A model generated the notes under the pieces. That model saw only the letters and a program-made list of their open reading frames with translations, did not search any database and was not told the origin of the DNA. Of a stretch of 64,000 bases of DNA, positions 28,207 through 37,247 are shown piece by piece (the stretch's first letter is position 1; every line of letters starts with the position of its first letter). The position numbers and the translations under genes are program-made. Source of the stretch: Nitrosospira multiformis (GTDB lineage Bacteria > Pseudomonadota > Gammaproteobacteria > Burkholderiales > Nitrosomonadaceae); assembly GCF_900110185.1 (NCBI RefSeq), contig NZ_FOCT01000005.1, positions 135,076 through 199,075 on the forward strand, written 5' to 3'.

Positions 28207-29412
28207 ATGGAAGCGTATCGCTACGAAGCGCTTGATTCCGAAGGCCGCAGGGTAACGGGGGTGCTGCAGGCTGATACCGCCCGCCAAGCGCGGGCGCAGT
28301 TGCGCGCACAGGGCTTGCTGCCTTCGGCCGTCGATCAGGTCCGCGGTCGCGAGCGTGACCAGGCACCCTGGGTCCGAGGGCTACGCCCGGAGCAGCTGAG
28401 TCTACTGACACGGCAGATGGCTACCTTGCTGACCGCCGGTCTGACAGTCGAGCAGTCGCTTGCTGCGCTGATCGAATCCGCCGAGGAACCGATGACACGC
28501 GAAGTGCTCGGCGGTGTCAAAACAGAGGTGATCGCCGGGCTTTCCCTCTCTGCCGCGCTGGGCAGCTACAGCAGGAGTTTTCCTGATTTCTATCGGGCGC
28601 TGGTACATGGCGGGGAAGAATCGGGCACATTGCCGCTGGTACTGCGTCATCTTGCCGAGTATCTCGACGCACGCCAGACACTAAAACAGAAAACCAGTCT
28701 TGCGCTCCTTTACCCGGCACTGGTGACCATCATTGCCATTATCATTGTTGCCGGTCTGCTCATGTATGTGGTTCCCCAGGTAGTGCAGGTATTCCAGCAT
28801 TCTCGCCAGAGCCTGCCTCTCCTGACTCGCGCACTGATCGGGTTGAGCGATTTCCTTCTCATGTCATGGCCCTATCTGATTATCGCCATTGTCGGCGGGG
28901 CACTTTCCGCACGCGTCGCGCTACGGCGTGATGACACCAGATACCGATGGCATGCTTTGATGCTGCGCACGGCATGGCTGGGATCGTTGATTCGCAGCAG
29001 CAACACATCCCGTTTCGCCAGCACGCTTTCCATTCTAGTCGGAGGGGGGGTGCCGCTTCTTAAAGCGCTCAGTTCCGGTGCGCGCGTGATGAGCAACATG
29101 GTCATGCGTAAAGCGATCGAAAATACCATTGAACAGGTCCGCGAAGGCGCGAGTCTCTCCAGAGCGCTGCGGGAAACCCGCGTGTTTCCGCCACTGCTCG
29201 TGCATCTGGTGGCAAGCGGGGAAATGAGCGGCAAGCTGAAAGAAATGCTGGAACGCGCCGCCCAGCTCGAAGCCCAGGCACTGGAGCGGCGGCTGGGCGT
29301 CTTTTTAACGCTGCTGGAACCGATAATGATCCTGGTAATGGGAGGCGTGGTGCTGATGATCGTTCTTGCCATACTGCTCCCCATCATGGAAATCAATCAA
29401 CTGGTGCATTAA
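28207..29412 (+). CDS. gspF: Type II secretion platform protein GspF
   Basis: The product is 401 residues with two GspF repeats (about 68-190 and 270-395) and three membrane segments (around 170-193, 220-238 and the C-terminal MILVMGGVVLMIVLAILLPIM). Conserved family phrases are present: YRALVHGGEESGTLPLVLRHLAEYL and SSNTSRFASTLSILVGGGVPLLKAL. It is the inner-membrane core around which the pseudopilus assembles. It is the last gene of the plus-strand operon. Confidence 0.96.
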   Translation: MEAYRYEALDSEGRRVTGVLQADTARQARAQLRAQGLLPSAVDQVRGRERDQAPWVRGLRPEQLSLLTRQMATLLTAGLTVEQSLAALIESAEEPMTREVLGGVKTEVIAGLSLSAALGSYSRSFPDFYRALVHGGEESGTLPLVLRHLAEYLDARQTLKQKTSLALLYPALVTIIAIIIVAGLLMYVVPQVVQVFQHSRQSLPLLTRALIGLSDFLLMSWPYLIIAIVGGALSARVALRRDDTRYRWHALMLRTAWLGSLIRSSNTSRFASTLSILVGGGVPLLKALSSGARVMSNMVMRKAIENTIEQVREGASLSRALRETRVFPPLLVHLVASGEMSGKLKEMLERAAQLEAQALERRLGVFLTLLEPIMILVMGGVVLMIVLAILLPIMEINQLVH

Positions 29413-29538
29413 CATCGGTTAATTTTTGTATCCGCCACTTTATGATAAAGATAAAGAATCTTCACGCAGGCTCCCCGGGTTGGAACTGTATCAGTTCTCA
29501 AACCAAGCTTCCGATGAGGAATTTCGGTTTTACTGCTT

Positions 29539-29634
29539 TTAGTAAGCCTTGATATTCGACACCTCTTGACCCTTAGGGCCGGTTGTCAAGTCGAAAGTGA
29601 CCGCGGGTTCGTGCAATGAGCTCAAACTATATTT
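29539..29634 (-). pseudogene. Cold-shock protein C-terminal fragment
   Basis: A minus-strand frame ending at TAA 29539 reads SLSSLHEPAVTFDLTTGPKG then QEVSNIKAY, the last beta strands of a CspA-type cold-shock domain (compare the usual VxFxxxxGPKGxQAxNV). The N-terminal half with the RNP1 and RNP2 motifs is not found upstream in any frame. This is therefore a truncated relic of about 30 codons, in the 300-base gap between gspF and the HlyIII gene. Confidence 0.55.
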
Positions 29635-29710
29635 CACAACAATCGCTGTATTTTTTAGTAGCAAGACATTGATTAATAGATCGAGCTACAGGCGGGGGTA
29701 GAGGTGAAGA

Positions 29711-30361
29711 TCAGGCAGCATACCAAAGCACGGCGAAGTAATGGCATGTGGTGCCTGTCAGAACAAAGAGGTGCCAAATTAGGTGAGCGTACTGCAAGCG
29801 GGAATCGATAGCAAAAAAAACTACTCCGACAGTGTAAGACAATCCTCCCGCAATCAACCAGAGCAAGCCAGGTGTTGGCATGTTGGCAATCAATAGATCT
29901 GCGGTAATCACAATCATCCACCCCATGAACAGATAAAGGCTGGTGGATAAAATGGGGAAGGAGGTTCCATAGAAAACCTTCACCACTACTCCTGCTGCAG
30001 CAAGACTCCATATAATTGAGAGAAGAATCCAGCCCCATACGCCATGAAGTATTCCTAGCGTGAACGGCGTATATGTACCAGCGATAAGAAGAAAGATTGC
30101 GGAATGCTCAAGGACGCGAAATACGCGCTTGGTCTTGCCTATGGGCAACGCATGGTAGAGGGTAGAAGCAAGGTAAAGAAATATGGTCGTCGCGGAGAAA
30201 AGGCTGGCACCAATGACAAACCCGGCGTTTCCATGCCGTGCAGCTTGGGTGATGAGAAAGGGAGTTCCGACGAGTGCTGCGACGAGACCAATGCCATGGC
30301 TAATGCTGTTCGCAATTTCTTCCCCTTGTGATTGCTGACGCCTTAGCCGGACAAGGGTCAT
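29711..30361 (-). CDS. HlyIII/PAQR family membrane protein
   Basis: The product is 216 residues with seven predicted membrane helices. Family markers are ANSISHGIGLVAAL, the STLYHALP motif, VFRVLEHSAIFLLIAGTYTPF, and a C-terminal HLIWHLFVLTGTTCHYFAVL with conserved histidines. Members include YqfA/TrhA-type proteins and adiponectin-receptor-like hydrolases; the exact bacterial role is poorly known (membrane lipid homeostasis has been proposed). The start (ATG 30361) includes MTLVRLRRQQSQGEE. It is monocistronic. Confidence 0.88.
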   Translation of the reverse strand: MTLVRLRRQQSQGEEIANSISHGIGLVAALVGTPFLITQAARHGNAGFVIGASLFSATTIFLYLASTLYHALPIGKTKRVFRVLEHSAIFLLIAGTYTPFTLGILHGVWGWILLSIIWSLAAAGVVVKVFYGTSFPILSTSLYLFMGWMIVITADLLIANMPTPGLLWLIAGGLSYTVGVVFFAIDSRLQYAHLIWHLFVLTGTTCHYFAVLWYAA

Positions 30362-30775
30362 GATTCGAACACTCGCATGTTGCTCAGGTTGATCTTGTTG
30401 TCTCTCTAATAACTCACCTTAAATGTCGAACTATCTTTCGGCCGGGTCTTGCAATGATTGTAAAGTCTTGTCGTGGCCATATTGGCTCACCAGCCATTCT
30501 GGTACCTTTTGGCGATAGGTTCGCGCCGTTTCCGGTAATAAAAATCCTCGGAAGATACCCAGAAGTTCTTTATAGGTCAGAATAATTACAACTGCAAGCT
30601 CATGCTAAGGAATGAAAGACAACTTCTGCTTTCAGGAACTGACAGAATTGGAGAGAAAGTGAGCCCATTGATGGACCGCTATCCTAGGGGCTGGCGTGAC
30701 CGTGACAAGCAGAAACCAGAATCTGAGCCAAATTTTCTCCCAACCTCAGCAGCATTCCCTCCACGAAGCTCTATC
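30362..30775. other. Spacer between the metZ and hlyIII-like genes
   Basis: About 410 bases. Frames here are overhangs of antisense frames and show no protein similarity. It should carry the promoter of the hlyIII-like gene (leftward) and any terminator of metZ, but I see no clear terminator hairpin. Confidence 0.4.
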
Positions 30776-31954
30776 CTACCGAATCAAGCCCCTTGCCAGA
30801 TCGACCTTTATGTCTTTTACCGCTTCAAGTCCCACTGCAATGCGCAGCAAGCCCTCGGTAATGCCAGCTGCATCCCGGTTTTCCTGGCTGATCCGCCCAT
30901 GCGTGGTAGTGGCAGGATGGGTAAGGGTGCTCTTGGCATCCCCCAGGTTGGCGGTGATGGAAATCATGCGAACGGAATCTACCACCCTCCATGCCGCTTC
31001 TCTTCCATTCTTCAATTCGAATGAAACGATTCCACCTCCGGTTTTCTGCTGACGGCTGGCAAGCTCGTACTGCGGATGCGATGGCAAACCGGGATAATGG
31101 ACTTTGGCTACACCGGGCTGCGCTTCCAGCCAGCGCGCAATTTCCAGCGCATTTTCGGAATGCCTTTCCATCCGAAGGTTCAGGGTTTCCATGCCTTTCA
31201 GGATCACCCAAGCATTGAACGGACTCAGGCTCGGCCCGGCAGTGCGCAGAAAACCGAATATTCCCCCGTCCATCACCAGATCGCGCTTGCCCAGCACCGC
31301 GCCGCCCAATACCCGGCCCTGACCCTCAAGATATTTGGTCGCCGAGTGAATCACGAGGTCTGCACCCAATTCCAATGGACGTTGCAGCGCGGGGGAGCAG
31401 AAGCAATTGTCCACGGCGAGCCACGCGCCCGCCTTCCTGGCTACGGCTGCAAGCGCGGCAATGTCGGAAATCTCGGTCAGCGGATTGGAGGGCGTTTCCA
31501 TGAACAACAACCGGGTAGCAGGTCTTACCGCTGCTTCCCAGGCAGAAACATCCGTAGCGGAAACAAATGTCGTTTCGATGTTGAAGCGCTTGAGGATATT
31601 GTTGAACAGGCTGACGGTCGCACCGAACAGGCTGCGCGAAGCCACGATATGGTCTCCTGCGCGCAGGAGTCCCATAGTGCAGGCAAGAATGGCTGACATG
31701 CCTGAGGAGGTGGCAACACAGGCTTCCGCGCCCTCCAGGGCGGCCAGTCTTTCCTGAAAAGCGGTAACCGTGGGGTTGGTAAAACGCGAATAGATATTAC
31801 CCGGTTCCGCATCGGAAAAGCGTGCTGCCGCCTGGGCGGCACTGTCGAAGACGAAACTCGAAGTAAGGAATAAGGCCTCCGAGTGTTCATTGAATTGGCT
31901 GCGATGTATGCCCGTATGCAGCGCCAGTGTTTCCAGCTCAAAATCGTCAGACAT
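30776..31954 (-). CDS. metZ: O-succinylhomoserine sulfhydrylase
   Basis: This PLP enzyme forms homocysteine directly from O-succinylhomoserine and sulfide in methionine synthesis. The start at MSDDFELETLALHTG (ATG 31954, with GGGAG upstream) gives 392 residues. Landmarks: IYSRFTNPTVTAFQERLAALEG, the PLP-stacking SSGMSAI, METPSNP, LAVDNCF, and the PLP lysine in VIHSATKYLEGQGR. FLRTAGPSLSPFNAW is typical of the sulfhydrylase/gamma-synthase family. Just upstream lies a SAM-II-type aptamer and a terminator hairpin, so expression is probably switched off by S-adenosylmethionine. Confidence 0.92.
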   Translation of the reverse strand: MSDDFELETLALHTGIHRSQFNEHSEALFLTSSFVFDSAAQAAARFSDAEPGNIYSRFTNPTVTAFQERLAALEGAEACVATSSGMSAILACTMGLLRAGDHIVASRSLFGATVSLFNNILKRFNIETTFVSATDVSAWEAAVRPATRLLFMETPSNPLTEISDIAALAAVARKAGAWLAVDNCFCSPALQRPLELGADLVIHSATKYLEGQGRVLGGAVLGKRDLVMDGGIFGFLRTAGPSLSPFNAWVILKGMETLNLRMERHSENALEIARWLEAQPGVAKVHYPGLPSHPQYELASRQQKTGGGIVSFELKNGREAAWRVVDSVRMISITANLGDAKSTLTHPATTTHGRISQENRDAAGITEGLLRIAVGLEAVKDIKVDLARGLIR

Positions 31955-31984
31955 GCCCGACATCTCCCTCAAATTCCCCCAATA

Positions 31985-32020
31985 AAAAACCCGTTCAGCT
32001 TTCGCTAAAAAACGGGTTTT
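31985..32020 (-). terminator. Terminator in the metZ leader
   Basis: Read on the minus strand, AAAACCCGTT (32020-32011) pairs with AACGGGTTTT, followed by more T residues before ATT. This ends about 30 bases before the metZ start. Its 5' arm can instead pair with the end of the upstream aptamer (CGGG with CCCG, GCTAAA with TTTAGC), so the two structures are mutually exclusive. It could also end purF transcripts. Confidence 0.75.
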
Positions 32021-32078
32021 CCCGCTTTAGCTGAATTTATACTGCGCCCGCAAGCTGAAGATCAAATCGGCGCCCACC
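32021..32078 (-). promoter_or_regulatory. SAM-II (metA-motif) riboswitch aptamer upstream of metZ
   Basis: On the minus strand the order of elements matches the SAM-II consensus as I know it: GCGCC (32073-32069), the loop GATTTGA, a CTTGC segment, the closing strand GGCGC (32048-32044), ATAAA, then the diagnostic GCTAAA (32031-32026) and GGG (32023-32021) that close the pseudoknot. A terminator follows immediately, and metZ, a methionine-pathway gene, is downstream. A putative promoter would start transcription within a few bases of the first stem. SAM binding would hold GCTAAA/GGG and free the terminator, giving an OFF switch. Confidence 0.8.
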
Positions 32079-32081
32079 CTG

Positions 32082-32110
32082 AAGGTACGCTCGGTACCTA
32101 CTTTTGTCAA
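32082..32110 (-). promoter_or_regulatory. Putative metZ promoter
   Basis: TTGACA (32110-32105) and TACCTT (32087-32082) are separated by 17 bases on the minus strand. The -10 is weak (three of six consensus bases), but the spacing is ideal and the predicted start falls at the 5' edge of the aptamer, just past the purF stop codon. Confidence 0.5.
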
Positions 32111-32117
32111 ATCTTCA

Positions 32118-33638
32118 TTAATTCGCTGTCACGAGGTTCAGGTCGAGTTGCGTGCTGGAACGTCTCTCCGCGAGAGGAGCGCCACCACTGCGTTGCGCCT
32201 CCAGGACAGCCAAGTATTCCGGCGTTACATCCCCGGTAATGTAGCGTCCGTCGAAACATGAGGTCTCATACTGCGAGATCGACGGATTGACGCGGCGTAC
32301 ATCTCTAATGAGAGAATCGAGTTCCTGATACACCAGATAATCGGCGCCAATTTCCCGGCATATTTCCTCGTCGTCCCGCCCCGTGGCAATGAGTTCGTGG
32401 CGCGTAGGCATATCAATGCCATAAACGTTGGGAAACCGCACGGGGGGTGCAGCAGAAGCAAAGAATACCTTGTTCGCGCCGGCTTCCTTCGCCATCTGGA
32501 CGATTTCGCGGCTGGTAGTGCCGCGTACGATCGAATCATCGACCAGCAGCACATTTTTTCCGCGAAACTCCACACCCATGGCATTGAGCTTCTGGCGGAC
32601 CGATTTACGACGCAACTGCTGGCCCGGCATGATAAAGGTTCGCCCGATGTAGCGGTTTTTTACGAAGCCTTCACGAAAACTTATGCCCAGGCGATTGGCA
32701 AGCTGCAAGGCACTGGGACGGCTGGAATCGGGAATCGGAATGACCACATCGATATCGAGATGACCCATCGTGGTTTTGACTTTATCGGCCAGACTCTCTC
32801 CCATGTTGAGCCGAGTTTCATAGACTGAAATCCCGTCTATGACTGAATCCGGGCGGGCGAGATAGACATACTCGAAGATGCAGGGATTGTGCGAGGAGTT
32901 GGACGCGCACTGCTTACTGTAAAAATTGCCGCTGTCATCAATAAAAATTGCCTCGCCCGGTGCAACATCCCTCACCAGCTTGAATCCCAGGGTATCGAGC
33001 GCCACACTCTCGGACGCTACCAGATATTCCGTCCCATGCTCCGTTTCCGCGCATCCGAACACGAGGGGACGAATACCATAAGGATCGCGAAATGCGAGCA
33101 ATCCGTAGCCTGCAATCATTGCTATGACGGCGTAGGCGCCTTTGCAACGCTCGTGCACGCCGGATACGGCGGCAAAAATAGCGGCGGGATCGAGCTGGTG
33201 GTTTTTCGTGCTCCTCTGCAACTCGTGCGCCAGCACATTAAGAAGCACTTCCGAATCCGAATTGGTATTGACGTGCCGTAAATCCTCGCGGAACAACTCG
33301 TCGTTGAGCTGTGCGGAATTGGTCAGATTGCCGTTATGCCCGAGCACGATTCCGAAGGGCGAGTTGACATAAAACGGCTGCGCTTCTGCAGGAGACTCGG
33401 CGGAACCGGCGGTGGGATAACGCACCTGACCGATCCCCATGTTCCCAAGCAAGGCGCGCATATTCCGCGTGCGGAACACGTCGCGCACCAGGCCGCTGTT
33501 CTTGTGCATGTGGAAGGTATTCCCCTGGGCGGTAACAATTCCGGCCGCATCCTGCCCACGATGCTGAAGCACCAGCAACCCATCGTAGAGTAACTGGTTG
33601 ACGGGAGCATGCGAAACTAAACCCAGAATTCCACACAT
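32118..33638 (-). CDS. purF: Amidophosphoribosyltransferase
   Basis: This enzyme catalyses the first committed step of purine synthesis, PRPP plus glutamine to phosphoribosylamine. The start at [10 protein letters not shown] (ATG 33638) exposes Cys2, the N-terminal nucleophile of the glutaminase domain; 506 residues is the normal length. Also seen are [16 protein letters not shown], and the PRPP loop [18 protein letters not shown] in the C-terminal phosphoribosyltransferase domain. It follows cvpA on the same strand, as in many proteobacteria. Confidence 0.97.
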   Translation of the reverse strand: MCGILGLVSHAPVNQLLYDGLLVLQHRGQDAAGIVTAQGNTFHMHKNSGLVRDVFRTRNMRALLGNMGIGQVRYPTAGSAESPAEAQPFYVNSPFGIVLGHNGNLTNSAQLNDELFREDLRHVNTNSDSEVLLNVLAHELQRSTKNHQLDPAAIFAAVSGVHERCKGAYAVIAMIAGYGLLAFRDPYGIRPLVFGCAETEHGTEYLVASESVALDTLGFKLVRDVAPGEAIFIDDSGNFYSKQCASNSSHNPCIFEYVYLARPDSVIDGISVYETRLNMGESLADKVKTTMGHLDIDVVIPIPDSSRPSALQLANRLGISFREGFVKNRYIGRTFIMPGQQLRRKSVRQKLNAMGVEFRGKNVLLVDDSIVRGTTSREIVQMAKEAGANKVFFASAAPPVRFPNVYGIDMPTRHELIATGRDDEEICREIGADYLVYQELDSLIRDVRRVNPSISQYETSCFDGRYITGDVTPEYLAVLEAQRSGGAPLAERRSSTQLDLNLVTAN

Positions 33639-33729
33639 GAATGCACTCCGCAAAAATGACTTAGATCAACGCTATACGAAAAGTTGCACGAGTTCATTGA
33701 GTGGAATCCGGCGCATTCGGTTTACTGCC

Positions 33730-34254
33730 CTATTGCTTGCGCTTCAGTTCCGCATAGTGGATACGCTTGGACAAATCCTGCGGCAACCATGGCAGCACTA
33801 CCATTGCTGCAGCCTCCAGGTGCTTGCTCAGTACTGCTTTTCGCCAGAAGGGCTCTTGCGGCACCGCGGTAAGACCTGCTGCCAGCACGATTACCAGCAC
33901 CACTACCAACCCTCGGATAAAACCGAACAGGGAGCCGAAAAATCTATCGGTGAAACCCAATCCTACCGTCTGGACCAAAGCCGAAGTCAGCATGGTCACG
34001 AGACCCATCGCCACCAGGGTTATCAGGAATAATGCAATGAAAGCCAGCAGGATACGCAGCGATTCTCCGCCGATCGTTGAAGGCACCATGGGCGCGAATC
34101 CTGCGGCAAAGGAATTCGCTACCATGAATGCGACTATCCAGCTGACCAGGGATAATATTTCGCGCACGACACCACGCGATACGCTGAGCAGGATGGACAT
34201 AATCAGTATGGCCAGTACAGCGTAATCGAAGCCGGTCAGATCACCGGTAAACAT
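33730..34254 (-). CDS. cvpA: CvpA family membrane protein
   Basis: The product is 174 residues with about four membrane helices (FDYAVLAILIMSILLSVSRG, LVSWIVAFMVANSFAAG, ILLAFIALFLITLVAMG, LVVVLVIVLAAGL). The early SRGVVREILSLVSW phrase is diagnostic of the colicin V production family. In E. coli cvpA lies just upstream of purF, as here (91-base gap). The role is not fully known; envelope homeostasis has been implicated in enterobacteria. Confidence 0.9.
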   Translation of the reverse strand: MFTGDLTGFDYAVLAILIMSILLSVSRGVVREILSLVSWIVAFMVANSFAAGFAPMVPSTIGGESLRILLAFIALFLITLVAMGLVTMLTSALVQTVGLGFTDRFFGSLFGFIRGLVVVLVIVLAAGLTAVPQEPFWRKAVLSKHLEAAAMVVLPWLPQDLSKRIHYAELKRKQ

Positions 34255-34300
34255 GGCAGAAACACGATGTGTCGTATGTAAAGGGCCTCATGATCCTCAC

Positions 34301-34987
34301 CTACTTTTCTGTAACCACACCTTCGAATCCCAGGTTCTTCAGTTTTTCCCGTGTTTTCTCAGCCTCTTCGCGCGTGGCGAAAGGACCGACACGCACGCGG
34401 GTTACTTCCTCCTTGCCGGATTTCACGATTTCAGTATAGGCGGAGAAATTCTGTGAAGCGATCTTTTCCGATTGCCGTGCCGCTTTTGCTGACGTAGAAA
34501 AAGCGCCTAACTGCACCACGAATGATGCTTCCCGCGAAGCAACCGGGGGAGCGTTTTTACTGGTCATTTCCGCTCGGGAAGCGGCGGGAGCGGTGTTTGT
34601 AGCCGTCGCTCCGCTCCGCGGAGCAGCAGGCGCAGGGCTTGCACTGGCCTTTTCGTTAATGGAGGCAGGCGTCTCCCGAGGGGGTACAGTCATTATATTC
34701 TTGCCGGATATCCCATCTGCCTGCTCCGCCCCACCCTCAGCCTGAGGCATGGATGAAGCGGCTGCGGGAGGCGTATTTACGGGGAAAGCAGATTCGGCGG
34801 CAAGCTCTTCCACTGAATCCTCAGATGGAATGTGTATATCGATTTCATGACCGCGCCGATCGGGCTTGCTGTCAAGGATCATCGGCAATACCACCACTGC
34901 CGCGGTTGCCAGGACGATTGCGCCGACCAGACGTCGTCTGGCGCGCTTTCTTAGCTGAATCTCTTCTTCGGTGATGGTTTTTGCCAT
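34301..34987 (-). CDS. SPOR-domain membrane protein (DedD/FtsN-like)
   Basis: The product is 228 residues. A short cytoplasmic N-terminus is followed by one membrane helix (about 18-38, RLVGAIVLATAAVVVLPMIL), a Pro/Ala/Ser-rich linker, and a C-terminal SPOR domain from about residue 150 (ASFVVQLGAFSTSAKAARQ ... RVRVGPFATREEAEKTREKL). SPOR domains bind denuded peptidoglycan at the division septum. In E. coli dedD lies between folC and cvpA, the same order as here, so this is probably the DedD counterpart. Confidence 0.88.
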   Translation of the reverse strand: MAKTITEEEIQLRKRARRRLVGAIVLATAAVVVLPMILDSKPDRRGHEIDIHIPSEDSVEELAAESAFPVNTPPAAASSMPQAEGGAEQADGISGKNIMTVPPRETPASINEKASASPAPAAPRSGATATNTAPAASRAEMTSKNAPPVASREASFVVQLGAFSTSAKAARQSEKIASQNFSAYTEIVKSGKEEVTRVRVGPFATREEAEKTREKLKNLGFEGVVTEK

Positions 34988-35002
34988 TAGATATCGGGAA
35001 AT

Positions 35003-36331
35003 CTACCTGCGCTCAATTCTGTTCTTTAACACTTCAGCCACGGTATGGAATGAGCCGAAAACACAAATTCTATCATTTCTCGCTGCCTGCTCACAGGCGT
35101 AGGCATATGCCTCGGATGGATTGCGGAACTTGCGGATGGTATGCGCGGCGACTTCACCTGCATTCCCCGCAAGCGGCTCGGCGATTTGCAGCTCCTGGGC
35201 AACGTGCGCCGCGACTTCGTCCGCCGTAGCGCCTCTTGGAGCGTCAATACCCGATACCAGCCAGACATCCACGCTGGACCTTAACTCCCGTACCACCCCG
35301 GCGATATCCTTATCCCCGAGCATGGCAAATACCGCGTATGTTCTGGGATAACGCTCCATGCTATCGAGGCTGGCGGCCAATGCGCGCGCTGCGCCTGGAT
35401 TATGGGCAACATCGAGCACCGTGACCGGCTGTCCAGGCAACACCTGAAACCGGGCTGGCCAAACCACTTCCAGCAAACCATGGCGAATGTCGCTCAAGGT
35501 GACCGGCAATATATCTTTCAGGGAATCCAGCGCGGCGAGGCACGCACTGGCATTTTTCAACTGATAGGCGCCGCGCAAGCCCGGATAAGGGAGTGCGTGC
35601 CTGCTCTCGCCGTTCCGCCAATAGCTCCAGGACTGTGGAGCGGTTGAATAACCGAAGTGCTCCCCGATATGCATGAGGTCGGCGCCGATCGATTGCGCAT
35701 GACGGCGCACGCTTATGGGCAGGTCCGGTTCGGAACAGATTGCCGCCTTCCCCGACCTGAAAATTCCGGCCTTTTCGAATCCGATCTGTTCACGCGTGTT
35801 GCCCAGATAATCCATATGATCGAAATCCACGCTGGTAAGGACCGCGCAATCGGCCTCGAACACATTGACCGCATCCAGCCGCCCGCCCAATCCCACCTCC
35901 AGAATTGCAACTTCCACTTCGGCCTGACTGAACAAGTACATGGCGGCCAGTGTGCCAAACTCGAAATAGGTCAGGGATACGGCGCTATTCATCCGTGCCG
36001 CTTCAACAGCGCGGAAAACCTCGCACAGTTCATCATCGCTTGCTTCCTTCCGGTCGATTCGCACACGTTCGTTATATCGCAGCAAATGGGGCGAGGTATA
36101 GCATCCGACACGATATCCGGCATGGCTCAGAATGGCTTCCAGCATCATGCATGTCGATCCCTTCCCGTTGGTGCCTGCAACGGAAATGATGGGAAATGAA
36201 GGCTCAAGCCCCAGTTCCTCCTGGACGCGCCGTATCCGCTCCAGGCCCATCTCGATAGCTGTGGGATGCATGCGTTCCAGGTAGTCCAGCCACTCTGGCA
36301 GCGTTGCGGAAGCAAAGGAGAAAGTGCTCAT
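35003..36331 (-). CDS. folC: Folylpolyglutamate/dihydrofolate synthase
   Basis: The product is 442 residues of the Mur-ligase-like family. ATP loop SVAGTNGKGSTC near residue 50, then YRVGCYTSPHLLRYNERVRI, LEVGLGGRLDAVN and the C-terminal VLDVAHNPGAARALAASL are all present. It adds glutamate to dihydropteroate and then to folates. It sits between accD (46 bases upstream) and the SPOR gene (15 bases downstream), a conserved accD-folC-dedD order. Confidence 0.96.
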   Translation of the reverse strand: MSTFSFASATLPEWLDYLERMHPTAIEMGLERIRRVQEELGLEPSFPIISVAGTNGKGSTCMMLEAILSHAGYRVGCYTSPHLLRYNERVRIDRKEASDDELCEVFRAVEAARMNSAVSLTYFEFGTLAAMYLFSQAEVEVAILEVGLGGRLDAVNVFEADCAVLTSVDFDHMDYLGNTREQIGFEKAGIFRSGKAAICSEPDLPISVRRHAQSIGADLMHIGEHFGYSTAPQSWSYWRNGESRHALPYPGLRGAYQLKNASACLAALDSLKDILPVTLSDIRHGLLEVVWPARFQVLPGQPVTVLDVAHNPGAARALAASLDSMERYPRTYAVFAMLGDKDIAGVVRELRSSVDVWLVSGIDAPRGATADEVAAHVAQELQIAEPLAGNAGEVAAHTIRKFRNPSEAYAYACEQAARNDRICVFGSFHTVAEVLKNRIERR

Positions 36332-36377
36332 GCCCGCGATGGCACGGTAAGTGTGGTTACGCGTCGAGTGAAAATGC

Positions 36378-37247
36378 TCAGGGTGCGGGAGGGGAAACGT
36401 GCATCAGCAACGTACACAAATTGGCGACCTTGTCGCGCATGCGGCGGCGATCGACGATCATATCTATCGCTCCATGCTCCAGCAGGAACTCGGAGCGCTG
36501 AAATCCTTCCGGCAGGGTCTGCCGCACAGTCTGCTCGATCACCCTCGGTCCCGCAAAACCGATCAGGGCCCCTGGTTCAGCAATCACTACATCGCCGATG
36601 AAAGCAAAACTTGCAGACACACCGCCCATGGTAGGGTCCGTCAGGACCGAAATAAACGGGAGTCCTTCGCGGCTCAGCCGGGTCAGTACAGCAGTGGTTT
36701 TGGCCATCTGCATGAGCGACAGCAGGCCTTCCTGCATGCGCGCACCGCCACTCGCTGCGAAGCATACAAAGGCCAGACGCCGGTCGACACACGTTTGCAC
36801 ACCCCGTATGAAGCGTTCGCCGACGACGGACCCCATCGACCCCCCCATGAAACCGAATTCGAATGCTGCGACAACGACGGGAACTGTCTTGACGCTGCCC
36901 TGCATTACCACCACGGAGTCATCTTCGTTAGTCTCCTTTTTCGCCTCCGCCAGCCTGTCGGAGTAACGCTTGCTATCCTTGAATTTAAGGGGATCGAGTG
37001 GATGAATTTCCGCCCCGATTTCGCGCCGATTCTCGGGATCCAGAAACAGGTCGAGCCGCACGCGCGCGGAAATCCGGTTGTGATGACCGCATTTGGGGCA
37101 GACATTGAGATTGTTCCCCAGATCGGAATAGTAAAGCACTGCCTCGCAGGAGGCGCATTTGCTCCACAATCCCTCAGGCACCGCTTTCTTTTCACCGCTT
37201 TCCTTGCGCTTGATTTTGGGCGGAAGAAGTTTCTGAAACCAGCTCAT
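36378..37247 (-). CDS. accD: Acetyl-CoA carboxylase carboxyltransferase subunit beta
   Basis: The product is 289 residues. The N-terminal zinc ribbon CASC ... CPKC (residues about 31-53) is followed by the crotonase-like core with [33 protein letters not shown] and [13 protein letters not shown]. With AccA it transfers carboxyl from biotin to acetyl-CoA for fatty acid synthesis. Its ATG overlaps the trpA stop by four bases. Confidence 0.97.
   Translation of the reverse strand: MSWFQKLLPPKIKRKESGEKKAVPEGLWSKCASCEAVLYYSDLGNNLNVCPKCGHHNRISARVRLDLFLDPENRREIGAEIHPLDPLKFKDSKRYSDRLAEAKKETNEDDSVVVMQGSVKTVPVVVAAFEFGFMGGSMGSVVGERFIRGVQTCVDRRLAFVCFAASGGARMQEGLLSLMQMAKTTAVLTRLSREGLPFISVLTDPTMGGVSASFAFIGDVVIAEPGALIGFAGPRVIEQTVRQTLPEGFQRSEFLLEHGAIDMIVDRRRMRDKVANLCTLLMHVSPPAP

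Noticed and set aside
30602-31024. 140-codon plus-strand frame at the metZ 3' end
   Set aside because: Most of it is antisense to metZ and the rest has no coding character.
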